A stretch of DNA of 64,000 bases from Chryseobacterium oryzae (lineage in GTDB: Bacteria; Bacteroidota; Bacteroidia; Flavobacteriales; Weeksellaceae): NCBI RefSeq assembly GCF_022811665.1, contig NZ_CP094529.1, positions 1,860,001-1,924,000 on the forward strand. The letters are read 5' to 3'. Below, one piece after another: positions 47,132 to 57,620 of the stretch (position 1 is its first letter; the number at the start of each line of letters is the position of its first letter). Under the pieces are notes generated by a model. The model was not told where the DNA came from and ran no database searches. It worked only from the letters and a program-made list of their open reading frames with translations. Made by a program: the position numbers and the translations under genes.

Positions 47132-48229
47132 ATGAGATATTTATTTTTATTATTTTTGATTTTTTCGTGTTCAAAAACTGTGGAAGACAGATGTTTTGAA
47201 TCGTCTGATAGCTTAACGAAGCATTTAAAAAATGATGAAGATTTAATCATTGATAGCCATGATATGCAAATGCAGGAATATGATGTGAAACGGATTATAG
47301 CAGAAAAACCGGATTATTTACAGATTGTTAATCTCAGAGAGTTTAGAAGTTTTAAAAAAGATAGTATAGAATTGAACTCAGAAGAGATTATGGAAAAGAA
47401 ATGGAAAGAATATGATTCTGAATTTAAAATTTTTAATGATAAATTTTCAAAACAATTCACTTTTTCTAATCAACAAAAAATAGATAATATACTGTATGCT
47501 TTTGGCAGAAATCAACTTGGATTTTGGCTTTGTAAGATTGAAAACGAAAAGCCTTCTGCTTATTTTTTAGGATTAAGTTTCAGTCATTATTATATTAACG
47601 AAGTGCAGGAAAAACCAATTATTAATAATGGTTTTTTAGAGATTGAGGGAAGTTTTGTTAAAATCATAAAAGTTCCTGGCTTACCCGGTTATGATGATTA
47701 TTCTGCAATTGAAGATGGTAAATTATTTAAAATAAAATTAGATGATTTAATAAAAGATTCTGATAGTGATGGATATAATGATATTTTCGAAAATAGTTTT
47801 GGTTTAAACCCTCATAATAAAGATTCAGATGGTGATGGAACGGATGATTTTAATGATTTGAATCCGATGTTTAAATCTGAAAACAATAAGTTTACGCAAC
47901 TTTATGAAATGTTATTGCCTGATTACGGGACTGAAAATCTTCGAGATAATAATTACTTTTTTCAAGTTTTTATCAGTGACTGCGATTATTTTCATCAAAT
48001 AAAACCTAAATACCATGTTCTGTTTGTTTCTGAAGATTTAAAATTACAGCCAAAGTATGTGAAAATTACTGATGTTTCCAGTTATGGAATCGATAAAATC
48101 AGGAGAAATAAAAGTAACCCTAATGTTTTTTATATAAAGCAATGGGGAAGCAGTAGCATGACAGATTATTCTGCAGAATATAAAGATGGTCAATGGATTT
48201 TGAAAATTGGTGGAGGATATATAATTTAA
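47132..48229 (+). CDS. Lipoprotein with thrombospondin type 3-like calcium repeat
   Basis: 365 residues. Lipobox IFSC at about 10-13 marks a lipoprotein. A short Ca-binding repeat (DSDSDGYNDIFENSFG, then KDSDGDGTDDFNDLNP) lies near residues 208-246; such DxDxDG repeats bind calcium. The N- and C-terminal parts show no known domain. It follows ychF's terminator; the stop is followed by a non-coding stretch. Confidence 0.75.
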   Translation: MRYLFLLFLIFSCSKTVEDRCFESSDSLTKHLKNDEDLIIDSHDMQMQEYDVKRIIAEKPDYLQIVNLREFRSFKKDSIELNSEEIMEKKWKEYDSEFKIFNDKFSKQFTFSNQQKIDNILYAFGRNQLGFWLCKIENEKPSAYFLGLSFSHYYINEVQEKPIINNGFLEIEGSFVKIIKVPGLPGYDDYSAIEDGKLFKIKLDDLIKDSDSDGYNDIFENSFGLNPHNKDSDGDGTDDFNDLNPMFKSENNKFTQLYEMLLPDYGTENLRDNNYFFQVFISDCDYFHQIKPKYHVLFVSEDLKLQPKYVKITDVSSYGIDKIRRNKSNPNVFYIKQWGSSSMTDYSAEYKDGQWILKIGGGYII

Positions 48230-48243
48230 CTCATTTTTCATAA

Positions 48244-48426
48244 ATTCCTATATTTGAATTATACAAATTCCACATCCTGGAAAAACTAGCTCAAGCTTCT
48301 CTGGAAGATTTTTATTTAAAGCATTCTCCAATTTTTTGTGTTACCAAAAATGACTTAGGAATTGGAGGTGTTAAGAAAATTCTTCTGTTCGAAGTGAGAC
48401 GAAAATTCGAAAGTAAAAACAATTGA
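48244..48426 (+). pseudogene. Possible remnant open frame without start codon
   Basis: Between the lipoprotein and the minus-strand aminotransferase, the frame from 48244 to the TGA at 48424-48426 reads LEKLAQASLEDFYLKHSP and then GIGGVKKILLFEV without a stop. It lacks an ATG. It might be a decayed gene end or chance; I cannot match a family. An inverted repeat (GTCTTGAA 48486-48493 with TTCAAGAC 48509-48516) without a T run follows. The rest of this 300-base gap holds nothing recognised. Confidence 0.25.
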
Positions 48427-48530
48427 GAATCGCGCAAGTTTAGAATTTTTAGAGACTAAAATTTATTTTTAGCCGACAGTTCCAGTCTTGAATTTTGTTT
48501 CTTTTGTTTCAAGACAAAAGAAAAATTACT

Positions 48531-49679
48531 TTAAAGTTTCGCTAAATTTTCAATCGCTTTTTCCAAAGTTTCAGTTTTCTTGGCAAAGCATAACCTTATT
48601 ACATTTTCATTCATTTTATCCTGATAAAAAGAAGAAAAAGGTATCGTAGCAACTTTATGCTGAATGGTTAATTCCTGAGCAAAGTCGAAATCATTTTTAT
48701 CGGAGATTTTATCATATTTCAAAGCCTGAAAATACGTTCCCTCGCAGTCGAGCAGTTCAAATGAAGTTTGGCGAAGACCTTCTCTTAAAAAATCTCGCTT
48801 TTCCTGAAAAAAATTGCTGAGGTAGAGATAATTACTATCATCTTTCATATAATCTGCCAATGCGAGTTGCAATGGAGTGTTTACACAAAAAACATTGAAC
48901 TGATGCACTTTTCTGAACTCTTCAGTAAGAGCCTTCGGAGCCGCACAATATCCTATTTTCCATCCGGTGATATGAAAAAGTTTACCGAAAGATGCAATAA
49001 GAAAGCTTCTTTCTTTAAGTTCGGGATATTTGCAGATGCTTAAATGTTTTTTCTCATCAAAAACTATATTTTCGTAGACTTCATCGCTCAAAATAAATAT
49101 CGAGGTTCCTTTTACAATTTTAATAAGTTCCTGCATATCTTCTTCACGCAATATCTTTCCTGAAGGATTGTTTGGATTATTAAGAATGATAAGTTTTGTT
49201 TTTTCGGTAACCAAATTTTTCACGATATTCCAATCTATTTCATAGTTCGGAGCCTTCATTTTAAATCTCTTTACTTTTCCTCCGAATAATTCTACGGTAG
49301 GTTCGTAGCAGTCGTATGCAGGTTCAAAAATAATCACTTCATCGCCTTCTTTTACCAAAGTTGCAATGGTTGTGAAAATTGCTTGGGTTCCGCCTGCGGT
49401 AATCGTGATTTCGGTTTCAGGATGATATATAGCTTGATGAGAATTTTCTATTTTTTCGGCAATCCGCTCTTTAAGAGGTAACATTCCACCCAACGGAGCG
49501 TATTGGTTAAATCCTTTTTTCATATACTCATCTGCTAAAGCAATAAGTTGAGCATCTGCGGGGAAATCGGGAAATCCCTGAGATAAATTGATGGCTTGAT
49601 GCTCATTCGCAAGCTGAGTCATCTGGCTGAAAATAGTTGTCCCGACATTCGGAAGTTTAGATTTAGGAAGCTGTATCAT
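48531..49679 (-). CDS. Aminotransferase, methionine/kynurenine type
   Basis: 382 residues of PLP fold type I. The lysine that binds PLP sits in SFGKLFHITGWKIGYCAAP; NLSQGFPDFP (about 34) and NNPNNPSGKIL (about 165) are family signatures. The nearest known types are YbdL methionine aminotransferase and kynurenine-oxoglutarate aminotransferase. A pyridoxal-dependent transamination is certain; the amino acid preference is not. Confidence 0.85.
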   Translation of the reverse strand: MIQLPKSKLPNVGTTIFSQMTQLANEHQAINLSQGFPDFPADAQLIALADEYMKKGFNQYAPLGGMLPLKERIAEKIENSHQAIYHPETEITITAGGTQAIFTTIATLVKEGDEVIIFEPAYDCYEPTVELFGGKVKRFKMKAPNYEIDWNIVKNLVTEKTKLIILNNPNNPSGKILREEDMQELIKIVKGTSIFILSDEVYENIVFDEKKHLSICKYPELKERSFLIASFGKLFHITGWKIGYCAAPKALTEEFRKVHQFNVFCVNTPLQLALADYMKDDSNYLYLSNFFQEKRDFLREGLRQTSFELLDCEGTYFQALKYDKISDKNDFDFAQELTIQHKVATIPFSSFYQDKMNENVIRLCFAKKTETLEKAIENLAKL

Positions 49680-49928
49680 TGGTGAATTTCAGTTTAACTT
49701 ACTAAAATAAAGTATTTTCGTTAGTTTTTAGTGAAAAATCAACAAAAAAACAGACAAAATTGGTTCGGTAAGCAGAATAGTAAAAGTATAATTTGGTTAT
49801 ATCCCATATTCCACAGGCTTTATGTGAAATTTGATGTTGATTTAAAGTGAAAAAGAATAGAAAAACATGCTTTAAAATTCGTATTTTTTTGTTCTTATTC
49901 GTATTTTTGTCTGTTTACTGATTTTTAT

Positions 49929-51812
49929 ATGTCACAAGATTTACAACCCAACTATTCCGAAGAAAATATCAGAACCCTCGATTGGCAGGAACACATTCGT
50001 CTCCGTCCCGGTATGTATATCGGTAAACTGGGAGATGGATCTTCTGCAGATGACGGTATTTATATTTTGCTGAAAGAAATTCTGGATAATTCTATTGATG
50101 AATTCAGAATGAAAGCAGGAAAAAGAATCGAAATTAAAGTAGATGAGGGTAAGGTTTTAATTCGGGATTTTGGTCGTGGAATTCCTTTGGGAAAAGTGGT
50201 AGACGCTGTGTCTAAAATGAATACCGGTGGTAAATACGACAGTAAGGCATTCAAAAAATCGGTGGGTCTTAATGGAGTGGGAACAAAAGCGGTAAATGCA
50301 TTGTCTGATTATTTTCGTGTACGTTCGTTCCGTGATGGTAAAATGAAAGTAGCGGAGTTTTCCCGAGGTCTTATTACTGAAGAATTTCCTGAAAAAGAAA
50401 CCTCAGACAGAAACGGTACAGAGATTTCTTTTACTCCGGATGCTGAAATTTTTGTTCATTACAAATTCAGAAAAGAGTATATCGAAAGAATGCTCCGAAA
50501 TTATGCCTATCTTAATCCAGGACTGAAAATTATCTTCAACGGCGAGACATTTTTTTCTGAAAACGGTCTAAAAGATTTGCTTGATGAAGAGCTGGAAAAT
50601 GAAACACTTTATCCCATTATTCATTTAAAAGACAGCGATATTGAAGTAGCGATAACCCATACCGATAAATCTCAGACAGAAACGTATTTTTCTTTTGTAA
50701 ACGGACAGAATACAACGCAGGGAGGAACACATTTGAATGCTTTTAGAGAGGCTTTTGTAAAGACTATTAGAGAATTTTTCAACAAAAACTTTGATGCATC
50801 CGATGTTAGAAAATCTATTGTTGCTGCCATTTCAATTAACGTAGAAGAACCCGTATTCGAATCTCAGACGAAAACAAAATTGGGTTCTAACGATATAGGT
50901 CCTAATGGTCCCACTGTCCGAACTTTTATTATTGATTTTCTAAAAAGCCAGTTAGATAATTTTTTACATAAAAATCCGGAGATTGCAGAAGCCATTCAAA
51001 GAAAAATTTTAATTTCCGAAAGAGAAAGAAAAGAACTTTCGGGAATTCAGAAACTGGCTAGAGAAAGAGCTAAAAAAGTTTCGCTACACAACAAAAAATT
51101 AAGGGACTGCAGACAGCATTACAACGATCAGAAAGCAGAAAGAAAAGGAGAAACTCAGATTTTTATTACCGAGGGAGATTCTGCATCAGGTTCAATCACA
51201 AAATCTAGAGATGTAGAAACTCAGGCAGTTTTTTCATTAAAAGGAAAACCTTTAAACTGCTATGGTTTAACCAAAAAAGTGGTTTATGAAAATGAAGAGT
51301 TCAACTTGCTTCAGGCAGCCTTAAATATCGAAGAAAGTCTTGAAGATTTAAGATATAATCAGGTAATTATTGCAACAGATGCCGATGTAGACGGAATGCA
51401 CATTAGATTGTTGATGATAACATTCTTTCTTCAGTTTTTTCCTGATGTTATTAAAAACGGACATTTATATATTCTTCAGACTCCTTTGTTCCGGGTGAGA
51501 AATAAAAAAGAAACCAGATACTGTTACACAGAACAGGAAAGAATAAAGGCTCTGAATGAACTTGGGAAAAACCCTGAAATTACGAGATTTAAAGGTTTGG
51601 GAGAGATTTCTCCGGATGAGTTTAAGCACTTTATCGCTAAAGATATCAGATTAGAGCCGGTAGTGATCGGAAAAGACCAGACAATAGACCAGCTTCTTGA
51701 GTTTTATATGGGGAAAAATACTCCCGACAGACAGGTTTTTATCCTCGAAAATCTGGTGGTTGAGGATCCTGATATAGATAAAAAGGAAATCTTGGATGAA
51801 ATAGAAATATAA
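49929..51812 (+). CDS. parE: DNA topoisomerase IV subunit B
   Basis: 627 residues. The ATPase domain shows [10 protein letters not shown] and [21 protein letters not shown] region motifs; the TOPRIM part has EGDSASG and DADVDGMH metal residues. With ParC it decatenates chromosomes. Length fits Bacteroidota ParE. It leads a plus-strand cluster with a small membrane protein, parC and a rhomboid gene. AT-rich upstream bases 49680-49928 hold no clear gene. Confidence 0.95.
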   Translation: MSQDLQPNYSEENIRTLDWQEHIRLRPGMYIGKLGDGSSADDGIYILLKEILDNSIDEFRMKAGKRIEIKVDEGKVLIRDFGRGIPLGKVVDAVSKMNTGGKYDSKAFKKSVGLNGVGTKAVNALSDYFRVRSFRDGKMKVAEFSRGLITEEFPEKETSDRNGTEISFTPDAEIFVHYKFRKEYIERMLRNYAYLNPGLKIIFNGETFFSENGLKDLLDEELENETLYPIIHLKDSDIEVAITHTDKSQTETYFSFVNGQNTTQGGTHLNAFREAFVKTIREFFNKNFDASDVRKSIVAAISINVEEPVFESQTKTKLGSNDIGPNGPTVRTFIIDFLKSQLDNFLHKNPEIAEAIQRKILISERERKELSGIQKLARERAKKVSLHNKKLRDCRQHYNDQKAERKGETQIFITEGDSASGSITKSRDVETQAVFSLKGKPLNCYGLTKKVVYENEEFNLLQAALNIEESLEDLRYNQVIIATDADVDGMHIRLLMITFFLQFFPDVIKNGHLYILQTPLFRVRNKKETRYCYTEQERIKALNELGKNPEITRFKGLGEISPDEFKHFIAKDIRLEPVVIGKDQTIDQLLEFYMGKNTPDRQVFILENLVVEDPDIDKKEILDEIEI

Positions 51813-51835
51813 AAAACACACAAAACACAAATAGA

Positions 51836-52321
51836 ATGAGACTAAGTAATAAAAAGAAAGTACCGCTTTATAATTTTTTCAATACTTTGTTATTGTTATT
51901 GCTTTCACTGGGAATTATTGGTTTTATTTTCAATGAAATGAAATTCGATATTTTAGGTAATGCAAGTTATGTATTAATTATATTTCCTTTGTTATTACTC
52001 TGTATGCTTCATTTATTGGGAAGACAAATTTTCGAATATGACAGCGATGGCGAGGCTCTCAATTTTAAAAACAGAAATTTTATTCCGTTTTTACATAAAA
52101 ATTTAAGCGATGAGTTCCCAAAATATAAGCTGATTAAGTATGAAGTAGTGTCGATATTGTTTGTAAAAAGATTATACGTTACAGTTTCAAGTAAAAATAG
52201 TGGTACAACAATGCTGAAATATGAAATTTCATATTTAACAAAAAAAGAAGTAAATGATTTAAAGTTTTCTCTGAATAAAGTAGTAAAAGCTAACCAAGAG
52301 AAAAATATCAAGAATAAATAA
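51836..52321 (+). CDS. Small membrane protein between parE and parC
   Basis: 161 residues. Two hydrophobic segments (about 10-32, 42-62) form a hairpin near the N-terminus, followed by a soluble beta-rich domain (about 70-150) with a positively charged end. No recognised enzyme motif; it recalls small PH-like membrane proteins. Its TAA overlaps the parC ATG (TAATG at 52319-52323), so the two are translationally coupled. It starts 23 bases after parE. A role linked to topoisomerase IV is inferred from position only. Confidence 0.55.
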   Translation: MRLSNKKKVPLYNFFNTLLLLLLSLGIIGFIFNEMKFDILGNASYVLIIFPLLLLCMLHLLGRQIFEYDSDGEALNFKNRNFIPFLHKNLSDEFPKYKLIKYEVVSILFVKRLYVTVSSKNSGTTMLKYEISYLTKKEVNDLKFSLNKVVKANQEKNIKNK

Positions 52322-54903
52322 TGATAGAAGAAAATGCTCACGAAGGCGAAAGCTTAAAAAAAGTTTCCGGACTGTATAAAGACTGGTTTCTCGATTATGC
52401 ATCTTATGTTATTTTAGACAGAGCAATTCCGTCTGTTTATGATGGTTTTAAGCCTGTGCAGAGAAGAATTATGCATTCCATGCGAGAACTGGAAGATGAA
52501 AGGTATAATAAAGTTGCCAATATTGTTGGGAATACCATGAAATATCACCCTCACGGTGATGCTTCTATCACAGACGCAATGGTGGGAATTGGGCAGAGAG
52601 AACTTCTTATTGATACGCAGGGAAACTGGGGAAATATTTACACCGGAGATTCTGCCGCTGCTGCAAGATATATTGAAGCACGACTTACTCCTTTTGCATT
52701 AGAAGTTGTATTTAATCCTAAGACTACCATTTGGTCTAAATCTTATGATGGAAGAAATAACGAACCGGTAGATCTTCCCGTGAAATTCCCTTTACTTTTA
52801 GCACAAGGCGTTGAAGGAATTGGAGTCGGTCTTTCTACTAAAATTCTTCCGCATAACTTTAATGAACTTATTAATGCTTCGGTTGCTTATCTTAAAGGAA
52901 AGAAATTTGAGGTTTTTCCTGATTTTTTAACAGCAGGTTATCTTGATGTTTCTGAATATAATGACGGAGCAAGAGGTGGGAAAGTAAGAGCGAGAGCAAA
53001 AATTTCCCAGGTCGATAAACATACCTTAATGATTACCGAACTACCTTTTTCCAAAAATACTGGCGATCTTATAGATTCTATCCTGAAAGCCAATGAAAAA
53101 GGGAAGATTAAAATAAAGAAAATTGAAGACAATACCTCAGACAAGGTAGAAATTCTTATTCATCTTCACAACGATGTTTCGCCAGATAAAACTATAGATG
53201 CACTCTATGCTTTCACAGACTGTCAGGTTACTATTTCTCCCAACGCATGTGTTATTGTAGGAGATAAACCTATGTTTTTGAGTGTTTCGGAAATTCTTAA
53301 AATGAATACCGACCACACCGTTTCTTTATTAAAGAAAGAGCTGGAAATAGAACTGCACGAACTTCAGGAAAACTGGCACTTTTCTTCACTCGAAAGAATT
53401 TTCATAGAAAACAGAATTTATCACGATATTGAAGAAGTTAAAAGTTGGGAAGAAGTTATTAAAACTATTGATGAAGGCTTAAAACCTCATACATCTCATC
53501 TTTTGAGAGCGGTTACGCAGGAAGATATTCTCAGATTAACGGAAATCAGAATCAAAAGAATTTCAAGATTCGATTTAGATAAATTCAAAGAAAATATTGC
53601 AGCTTTAGAGGGCAAAATAGAACAGGTAAAGTTTCATTTATCCAACCTTATTGCTTATGCAATAGATTATTATATCAATATTCAGAAAAAATACGGAAAA
53701 GAAAAAGAAAGAAGAACAGAACTCAGAATTTTTGATACTATTGATGCTACAAAAGTGGCGGTAGCCAATGAAAAGTTCTATGCTAATTTCGAGGAAGGCT
53801 TTATTGGAACTTCTCTGAAGAAAGATAAATATCTGTTTGACTGTTCGGATATTGATGATATCATCACTTTCAGAAAAGACGGAAGTATGAAGGTTGTAAA
53901 AGTAGAAGCTAAAACTTTTATTGGTAAAGACATACAACACGTAGCTATTTGGAAGAAAAATGATAAGAGAACTGTTTATAACATGATTTATCGTGAAGGT
54001 AGAGAAGGACCTTATTATATGAAGCGTTTTTCGGTGACAGGAGTAACCAGAAATACAGATTATCCTTTAGCTTCCGATAAAAAAGGTTCAGAAATGCTTT
54101 ATTTTTCTGCCAATCCTAATGGCGAAGCAGAAGTGGTAACCGTTCTTCTAAAACCAAACCCAAGAATCAGAAAAAATAAAATGGAAATAGATTTTTCTGA
54201 GTTGGCAATTAAAGGAAGAGATTCCAAAGGTAATTTGGTTACAAAATATTCTGTGAAAAAAGTAGATTTGAAGGAAGAAGGAGTTTCTACTCTTGCACCA
54301 AGAAAAATCTGGTTCGATGATACTGTAAGAAGACTAAATGCTGATGCGAGGGGAACTTTTTTAGGCAACTTTAAAGGAGATGATAAAATTTTAACCATCA
54401 ATTCTCAGGGAGAAGCCAAATTGATAAGCTTCGATTTGGGTAACCGTTTCGACGATGAATATATTATTTTAGAGAAATGGAAACCGCAACAGGCAGTTAC
54501 CTGTATTTATTATGATGGAGAAAAAGACATCTATTTTATTAAAAGATTCTTGTTGGAAAATACCACCAATGTTCAGACGTTTATGCCATCCGAACATCCA
54601 AAATCTTTTATAGAGAGTATAATTGTTTCGGATAATGCTTCTGCTGAAATTGTATTTGCTAAAGATAAAGGCAAAGATAGAGATCCTGAAACTGTAAATA
54701 TTGACGAATTTATTTCCATCAAAGGAATAAAAGCCATCGGAAATCAGTTTACCAAATTCAAGGTGAAAAATATTAATATTACAGTTCCCGAACCTGTTGA
54801 AGAGGAACCGGAATTGTACGAAGAACTAGAATTTGGACTTTCCGTAGACGAAGATGGTGGTACAATTGGAGATTTATTTGAGGACGATAACACAGAAGCT
54901 TAA
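52321..54903 (+). CDS. parC: DNA topoisomerase IV subunit A
   Basis: 860 residues. The breakage-rejoining domain has the active tyrosine in AAARYIEARLTPF. In the quinolone-determining segment YHPHGDASITDAM the residue matching E. coli Ser80 is Ala and the one matching Glu84 is Asp, which seems normal for this group. C-terminal beta-propeller repeats follow, ending in an acidic tail (DLFEDDNTEA). Fused start with the small protein, 5 bases before the rhomboid gene. Confidence 0.92.
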   Translation: MIEENAHEGESLKKVSGLYKDWFLDYASYVILDRAIPSVYDGFKPVQRRIMHSMRELEDERYNKVANIVGNTMKYHPHGDASITDAMVGIGQRELLIDTQGNWGNIYTGDSAAAARYIEARLTPFALEVVFNPKTTIWSKSYDGRNNEPVDLPVKFPLLLAQGVEGIGVGLSTKILPHNFNELINASVAYLKGKKFEVFPDFLTAGYLDVSEYNDGARGGKVRARAKISQVDKHTLMITELPFSKNTGDLIDSILKANEKGKIKIKKIEDNTSDKVEILIHLHNDVSPDKTIDALYAFTDCQVTISPNACVIVGDKPMFLSVSEILKMNTDHTVSLLKKELEIELHELQENWHFSSLERIFIENRIYHDIEEVKSWEEVIKTIDEGLKPHTSHLLRAVTQEDILRLTEIRIKRISRFDLDKFKENIAALEGKIEQVKFHLSNLIAYAIDYYINIQKKYGKEKERRTELRIFDTIDATKVAVANEKFYANFEEGFIGTSLKKDKYLFDCSDIDDIITFRKDGSMKVVKVEAKTFIGKDIQHVAIWKKNDKRTVYNMIYREGREGPYYMKRFSVTGVTRNTDYPLASDKKGSEMLYFSANPNGEAEVVTVLLKPNPRIRKNKMEIDFSELAIKGRDSKGNLVTKYSVKKVDLKEEGVSTLAPRKIWFDDTVRRLNADARGTFLGNFKGDDKILTINSQGEAKLISFDLGNRFDDEYIILEKWKPQQAVTCIYYDGEKDIYFIKRFLLENTTNVQTFMPSEHPKSFIESIIVSDNASAEIVFAKDKGKDRDPETVNIDEFISIKGIKAIGNQFTKFKVKNINITVPEPVEEEPELYEELEFGLSVDEDGGTIGDLFEDDNTEA

Positions 54904-54908
54904 AAAAA

Positions 54909-55562
54909 ATGAATATTATTATATTAATTATTGCAATTACTGCTTTGGTAACTTTTACAGTTCCTAACGGAAGTGCAAATTTCGAGAAATACAAGTTTAA
55001 TGTAGGAGCTATTCTTCATAGAAAAGAATATATAAGATTGCTTTCTTCCGGATTTTTACATGCGGATTTTATGCATCTCTTATTTAACATGATGACATTG
55101 TACTTTTTTGGTCCCGTGATTGTTGAAGGATTTGGTAATCTTGGATTTCTTTTAATTTATTTCGGATCGATACTTTTAGGAAATATTTTTTCTCTCTTCA
55201 TTTATCAGAATCAATCGTGGTATTCTGCTATTGGTGCAAGTGGAGGAGTTTCTGGAGTATTATTTTCTGCTATTGCATTGGTGCCGCAAATTGGCATTTA
55301 CTTTTTCTTTATCCCGATTCCGATTCCAGGGTTTATTTTTGGTTTGTTGTATTTCAGCTATTCTGTATATATGATGCTGAATCCGAGAATGAATGATAAT
55401 ATTGGGCATGCTGCTCATTTGGGAGGAGCATTTTTCGGATTGGTTTATGCAGTTATTGTTCATCCTGAAAGTGCCATCCAGAATGCATTGTTTATTGCAA
55501 TCATGTCTTTACCTTTGATCTATCTTGCTTACGAAATATTCATCAAAAAAAGAATCGGTTAG
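54909..55562 (+). CDS. Rhomboid family intramembrane serine protease
   Basis: 217 residues, six to seven hydrophobic segments. The catalytic serine lies in GASGGVSG (about 113-120) and the histidine in GHAAHLGG (about 160-167), with a membrane-embedded HADFMHLLFNM loop. It cleaves membrane proteins within or near the bilayer; the substrates are unknown. It lies 5 bases after parC, probably co-transcribed with it. Confidence 0.88.
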   Translation: MNIIILIIAITALVTFTVPNGSANFEKYKFNVGAILHRKEYIRLLSSGFLHADFMHLLFNMMTLYFFGPVIVEGFGNLGFLLIYFGSILLGNIFSLFIYQNQSWYSAIGASGGVSGVLFSAIALVPQIGIYFFFIPIPIPGFIFGLLYFSYSVYMMLNPRMNDNIGHAAHLGGAFFGLVYAVIVHPESAIQNALFIAIMSLPLIYLAYEIFIKKRIG

Positions 55563-55583
55563 AAATTTTCTAACCGATTTTTC
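55553..55583 (+). terminator. Terminator overlapping the rhomboid stop codon
   Basis: AATCGGTTAGAA (55553-55564) with TTCTAACCGATT (55568-55579); loop of 3, then Ts. The TAG stop at 55560-55562 is inside the left arm. Confidence 0.85.
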
Positions 55584-55663
55584 AATATGAAGCTTTACAT
55601 GTTATAAATCCTTACCTCGAATTAGCTTAGATTAATGAAAGGCTATAAAATATAAACAGACCT

Positions 55664-56515
55664 TTAAATCAAAATATTGAGGCTCGAAGGCTGCACTTTT
55701 ATATGAATGGGAGATTTAATTTTATTGAATTCCCCATCCAGATGCCAATTTTTAGTATTGACTTTAAATTCTATTTCTGAAACCGGTAAATACGTGATGT
55801 AATTGTCCTCTTTCAGCTTTTTGGTAAACATTCTGAACGCAAAAAAAGGAGAATAAGTAATCGGAAATTTCTTTACCAAAACCATATCCACCAAACCATC
55901 GCTTTTACTCGCCATTGGAGCAATATAAGCATTGTTACCAAACTGGCGGGTGTTGGCAATATTAATCATTAGATATTTTCCGTTGTACTGCTTATAATTT
56001 TCATCAAAAAACTTCAGCTTGATGGGTTTATAACTGAAAAATGTTTTCAGGGAAACTTTAATGTAATTTTTGAATCCGCGTGTAGTTTTTTCAAACTCTT
56101 TCACCACTTTTCCGTCGAAACCTGTCCCTGAAACATTAATAGAAAGCTTTCCGTTAACCGTAAAAGTATCTATTTTTCTTGATTTTTTATCTTCAAGCTT
56201 TTTTAAAAGCTCTCCTAAATTTTTACTGAACTGTGTTTCGTTGGAAAATCCATTTCCTGAACCTGCCGGGAAAATAGCGAGAATTTTTTCCGTATTAATA
56301 AGATTCTGGGCAACGGTTGAAATGGTTCCATCTCCGCCTATTGCCACAAAAATATCAACATCATTAAAATGTTTTAAAATAAATTCATCGGTTCCCTGTA
56401 TAGATTCCGAAATATAATATAAAGGATCTTTTACCTTAGATTTCAGATCGTTAAGAAACGGATGATAATTTTTCTTCGCCGAAAAAGGATTAATGATAAA
56501 CGCAATTCTTTCCAT
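55664..56515 (-). CDS. Diacylglycerol/lipid kinase family protein (YegS/BmrU type)
   Basis: 283 residues from the ATG at 56515 (MERIAFIINPFSAKK); the longer frame adds 13 residues without support. The nucleotide-binding signature GGDGTISTVAQNL is present, with AIFPAGSGNGFS after it. Such kinases phosphorylate diacylglycerol, sphingosine-like lipids or related substrates at the membrane. The lipid is not known. Confidence 0.85.
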   Translation of the reverse strand: MERIAFIINPFSAKKNYHPFLNDLKSKVKDPLYYISESIQGTDEFILKHFNDVDIFVAIGGDGTISTVAQNLINTEKILAIFPAGSGNGFSNETQFSKNLGELLKKLEDKKSRKIDTFTVNGKLSINVSGTGFDGKVVKEFEKTTRGFKNYIKVSLKTFFSYKPIKLKFFDENYKQYNGKYLMINIANTRQFGNNAYIAPMASKSDGLVDMVLVKKFPITYSPFFAFRMFTKKLKEDNYITYLPVSEIEFKVNTKNWHLDGEFNKIKSPIHIKVQPSSLNILI

Positions 56516-56580
56516 TCCCGCAAAATTATAAAATGGAAATGTATTGGAAAGCATTAAACTGTGTTAATCTTACCATATCC

Positions 56581-57489
56581 TCAAAAAACTTCATTGCTTA
56601 GCTCCATATTCACCATTGCTCCTGTAAAATTTCCTGTATGTACAGCATTGGCAACCGACCGCAGAATACTGGAGTTGTCTCCACATGCATAAATTCCGGC
56701 TTCTGTCGTCATTTGTTTATGATCTACGACCAAATGACCATGCTCTGTAAACTTGCAGCCTAAAGATCCGGGAATATCCGAATGCTGTTTGAAATGAAAT
56801 GCTCCGTAAACGGCATCAAAATTCAATTTTTCGCCGTTATTCAAGCTCAAATAATCAACATTTCCTTTATGATGAACCATTTCTTCAATCTCTGTTTCGA
56901 TGATGGAGATTTTATTTTCAGAAAGTTTCTGAAGTTGCTCTTCAGTAAAACAAGCTTCTCCTCTCGTAAAAATGGTAATGTCATCCGTAAGGTTTTTTAT
57001 GATTGAAGAAAGATGAAAACCTCTGTCGCCATTGGCAATAATTGCAGTTTTTCTGTTTCGGAATTCGTAACCGTGACAATAAGGACAATGAATAAGCGAA
57101 ATTCCCCAACATTCTTTAAATCCTTTAATATTCGGAATATCATCTGTAATTCCTGTAGCAAAAATCAGCTTTTTGGCTTTGAACGATTCGCCGTTTTCCG
57201 TAATAACTTCAAAACCATTTTCTGTTTTTTTCCCTTCTATGGCTAATCCTTCAAAAAATGTTATTGTATCATAATTTTCAACCTGTTTTTTTGCATTTTT
57301 CAAAATTTCTAAAGGTTTTTCGCCATCATGAGTAATAAAATTATGAGAATAGGGTGTTTGGCGGTTGCACGGCTTTCCGTTATCCAGAACTAAAACATTC
57401 CTCAAAGATCTTCCTAAAGACATTGCTGCAGAAAGTCCGGCGTAACTTCCGCCAACAATAATAACATCCAATAAATCTGAATTTTTCAT
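56581..57489 (-). CDS. Thioredoxin-reductase-like FAD-dependent oxidoreductase
   Basis: 302 residues from the ATG at 57489 (MKNSDLLDVIIVGGS); the longer frame runs into a terminator-bearing gap. FAD-binding GGSYAGLSAAMSLG is at the N-terminus, a redox CPYC lies in IHCPYCHGYEF (about 135-145), and the second FAD motif is GIYACGDN. It reduces a disulphide partner with NAD(P)H, or forms part of small-molecule (e.g. dithiol) biosynthesis. Same strand as the lipid kinase, 65 bases upstream. Confidence 0.85.
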   Translation of the reverse strand: MKNSDLLDVIIVGGSYAGLSAAMSLGRSLRNVLVLDNGKPCNRQTPYSHNFITHDGEKPLEILKNAKKQVENYDTITFFEGLAIEGKKTENGFEVITENGESFKAKKLIFATGITDDIPNIKGFKECWGISLIHCPYCHGYEFRNRKTAIIANGDRGFHLSSIIKNLTDDITIFTRGEACFTEEQLQKLSENKISIIETEIEEMVHHKGNVDYLSLNNGEKLNFDAVYGAFHFKQHSDIPGSLGCKFTEHGHLVVDHKQMTTEAGIYACGDNSSILRSVANAVHTGNFTGAMVNMELSNEVF

Positions 57490-57570
57490 ATCTAATCTTT
57501 GGTTTAATTGGTACACAAAGATATATAAAAAGTGAACCAAGATTTTATAAAATTCTTTTGGTAAAATCAT

Positions 57571-57599
57571 AAAAAAAGTGACTCCGAAGAATCACTTTT
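57571..57599 (-). terminator. Terminator after the ABC transporter pair
   Basis: AAAAGTGA (57574-57581) with TCACTTTT (57592-57599), ending in a T run on the minus strand. Confidence 0.85.
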
Positions 57600-57620
57600 A
57601 ATTTGAATAATATTGATGAA

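Noticed and set aside
48531..48560. AAGTTTCGCTAAATTTT resembling the aceBA operator
   Set aside because: It is coding sequence at the end of the aminotransferase and lacks the second half-site.
52540..52590. ParC Ala/Asp at the quinolone-determining sites as a resistance mutation
   Set aside because: GDASI appears to be the normal form in this group, so resistance cannot be inferred.
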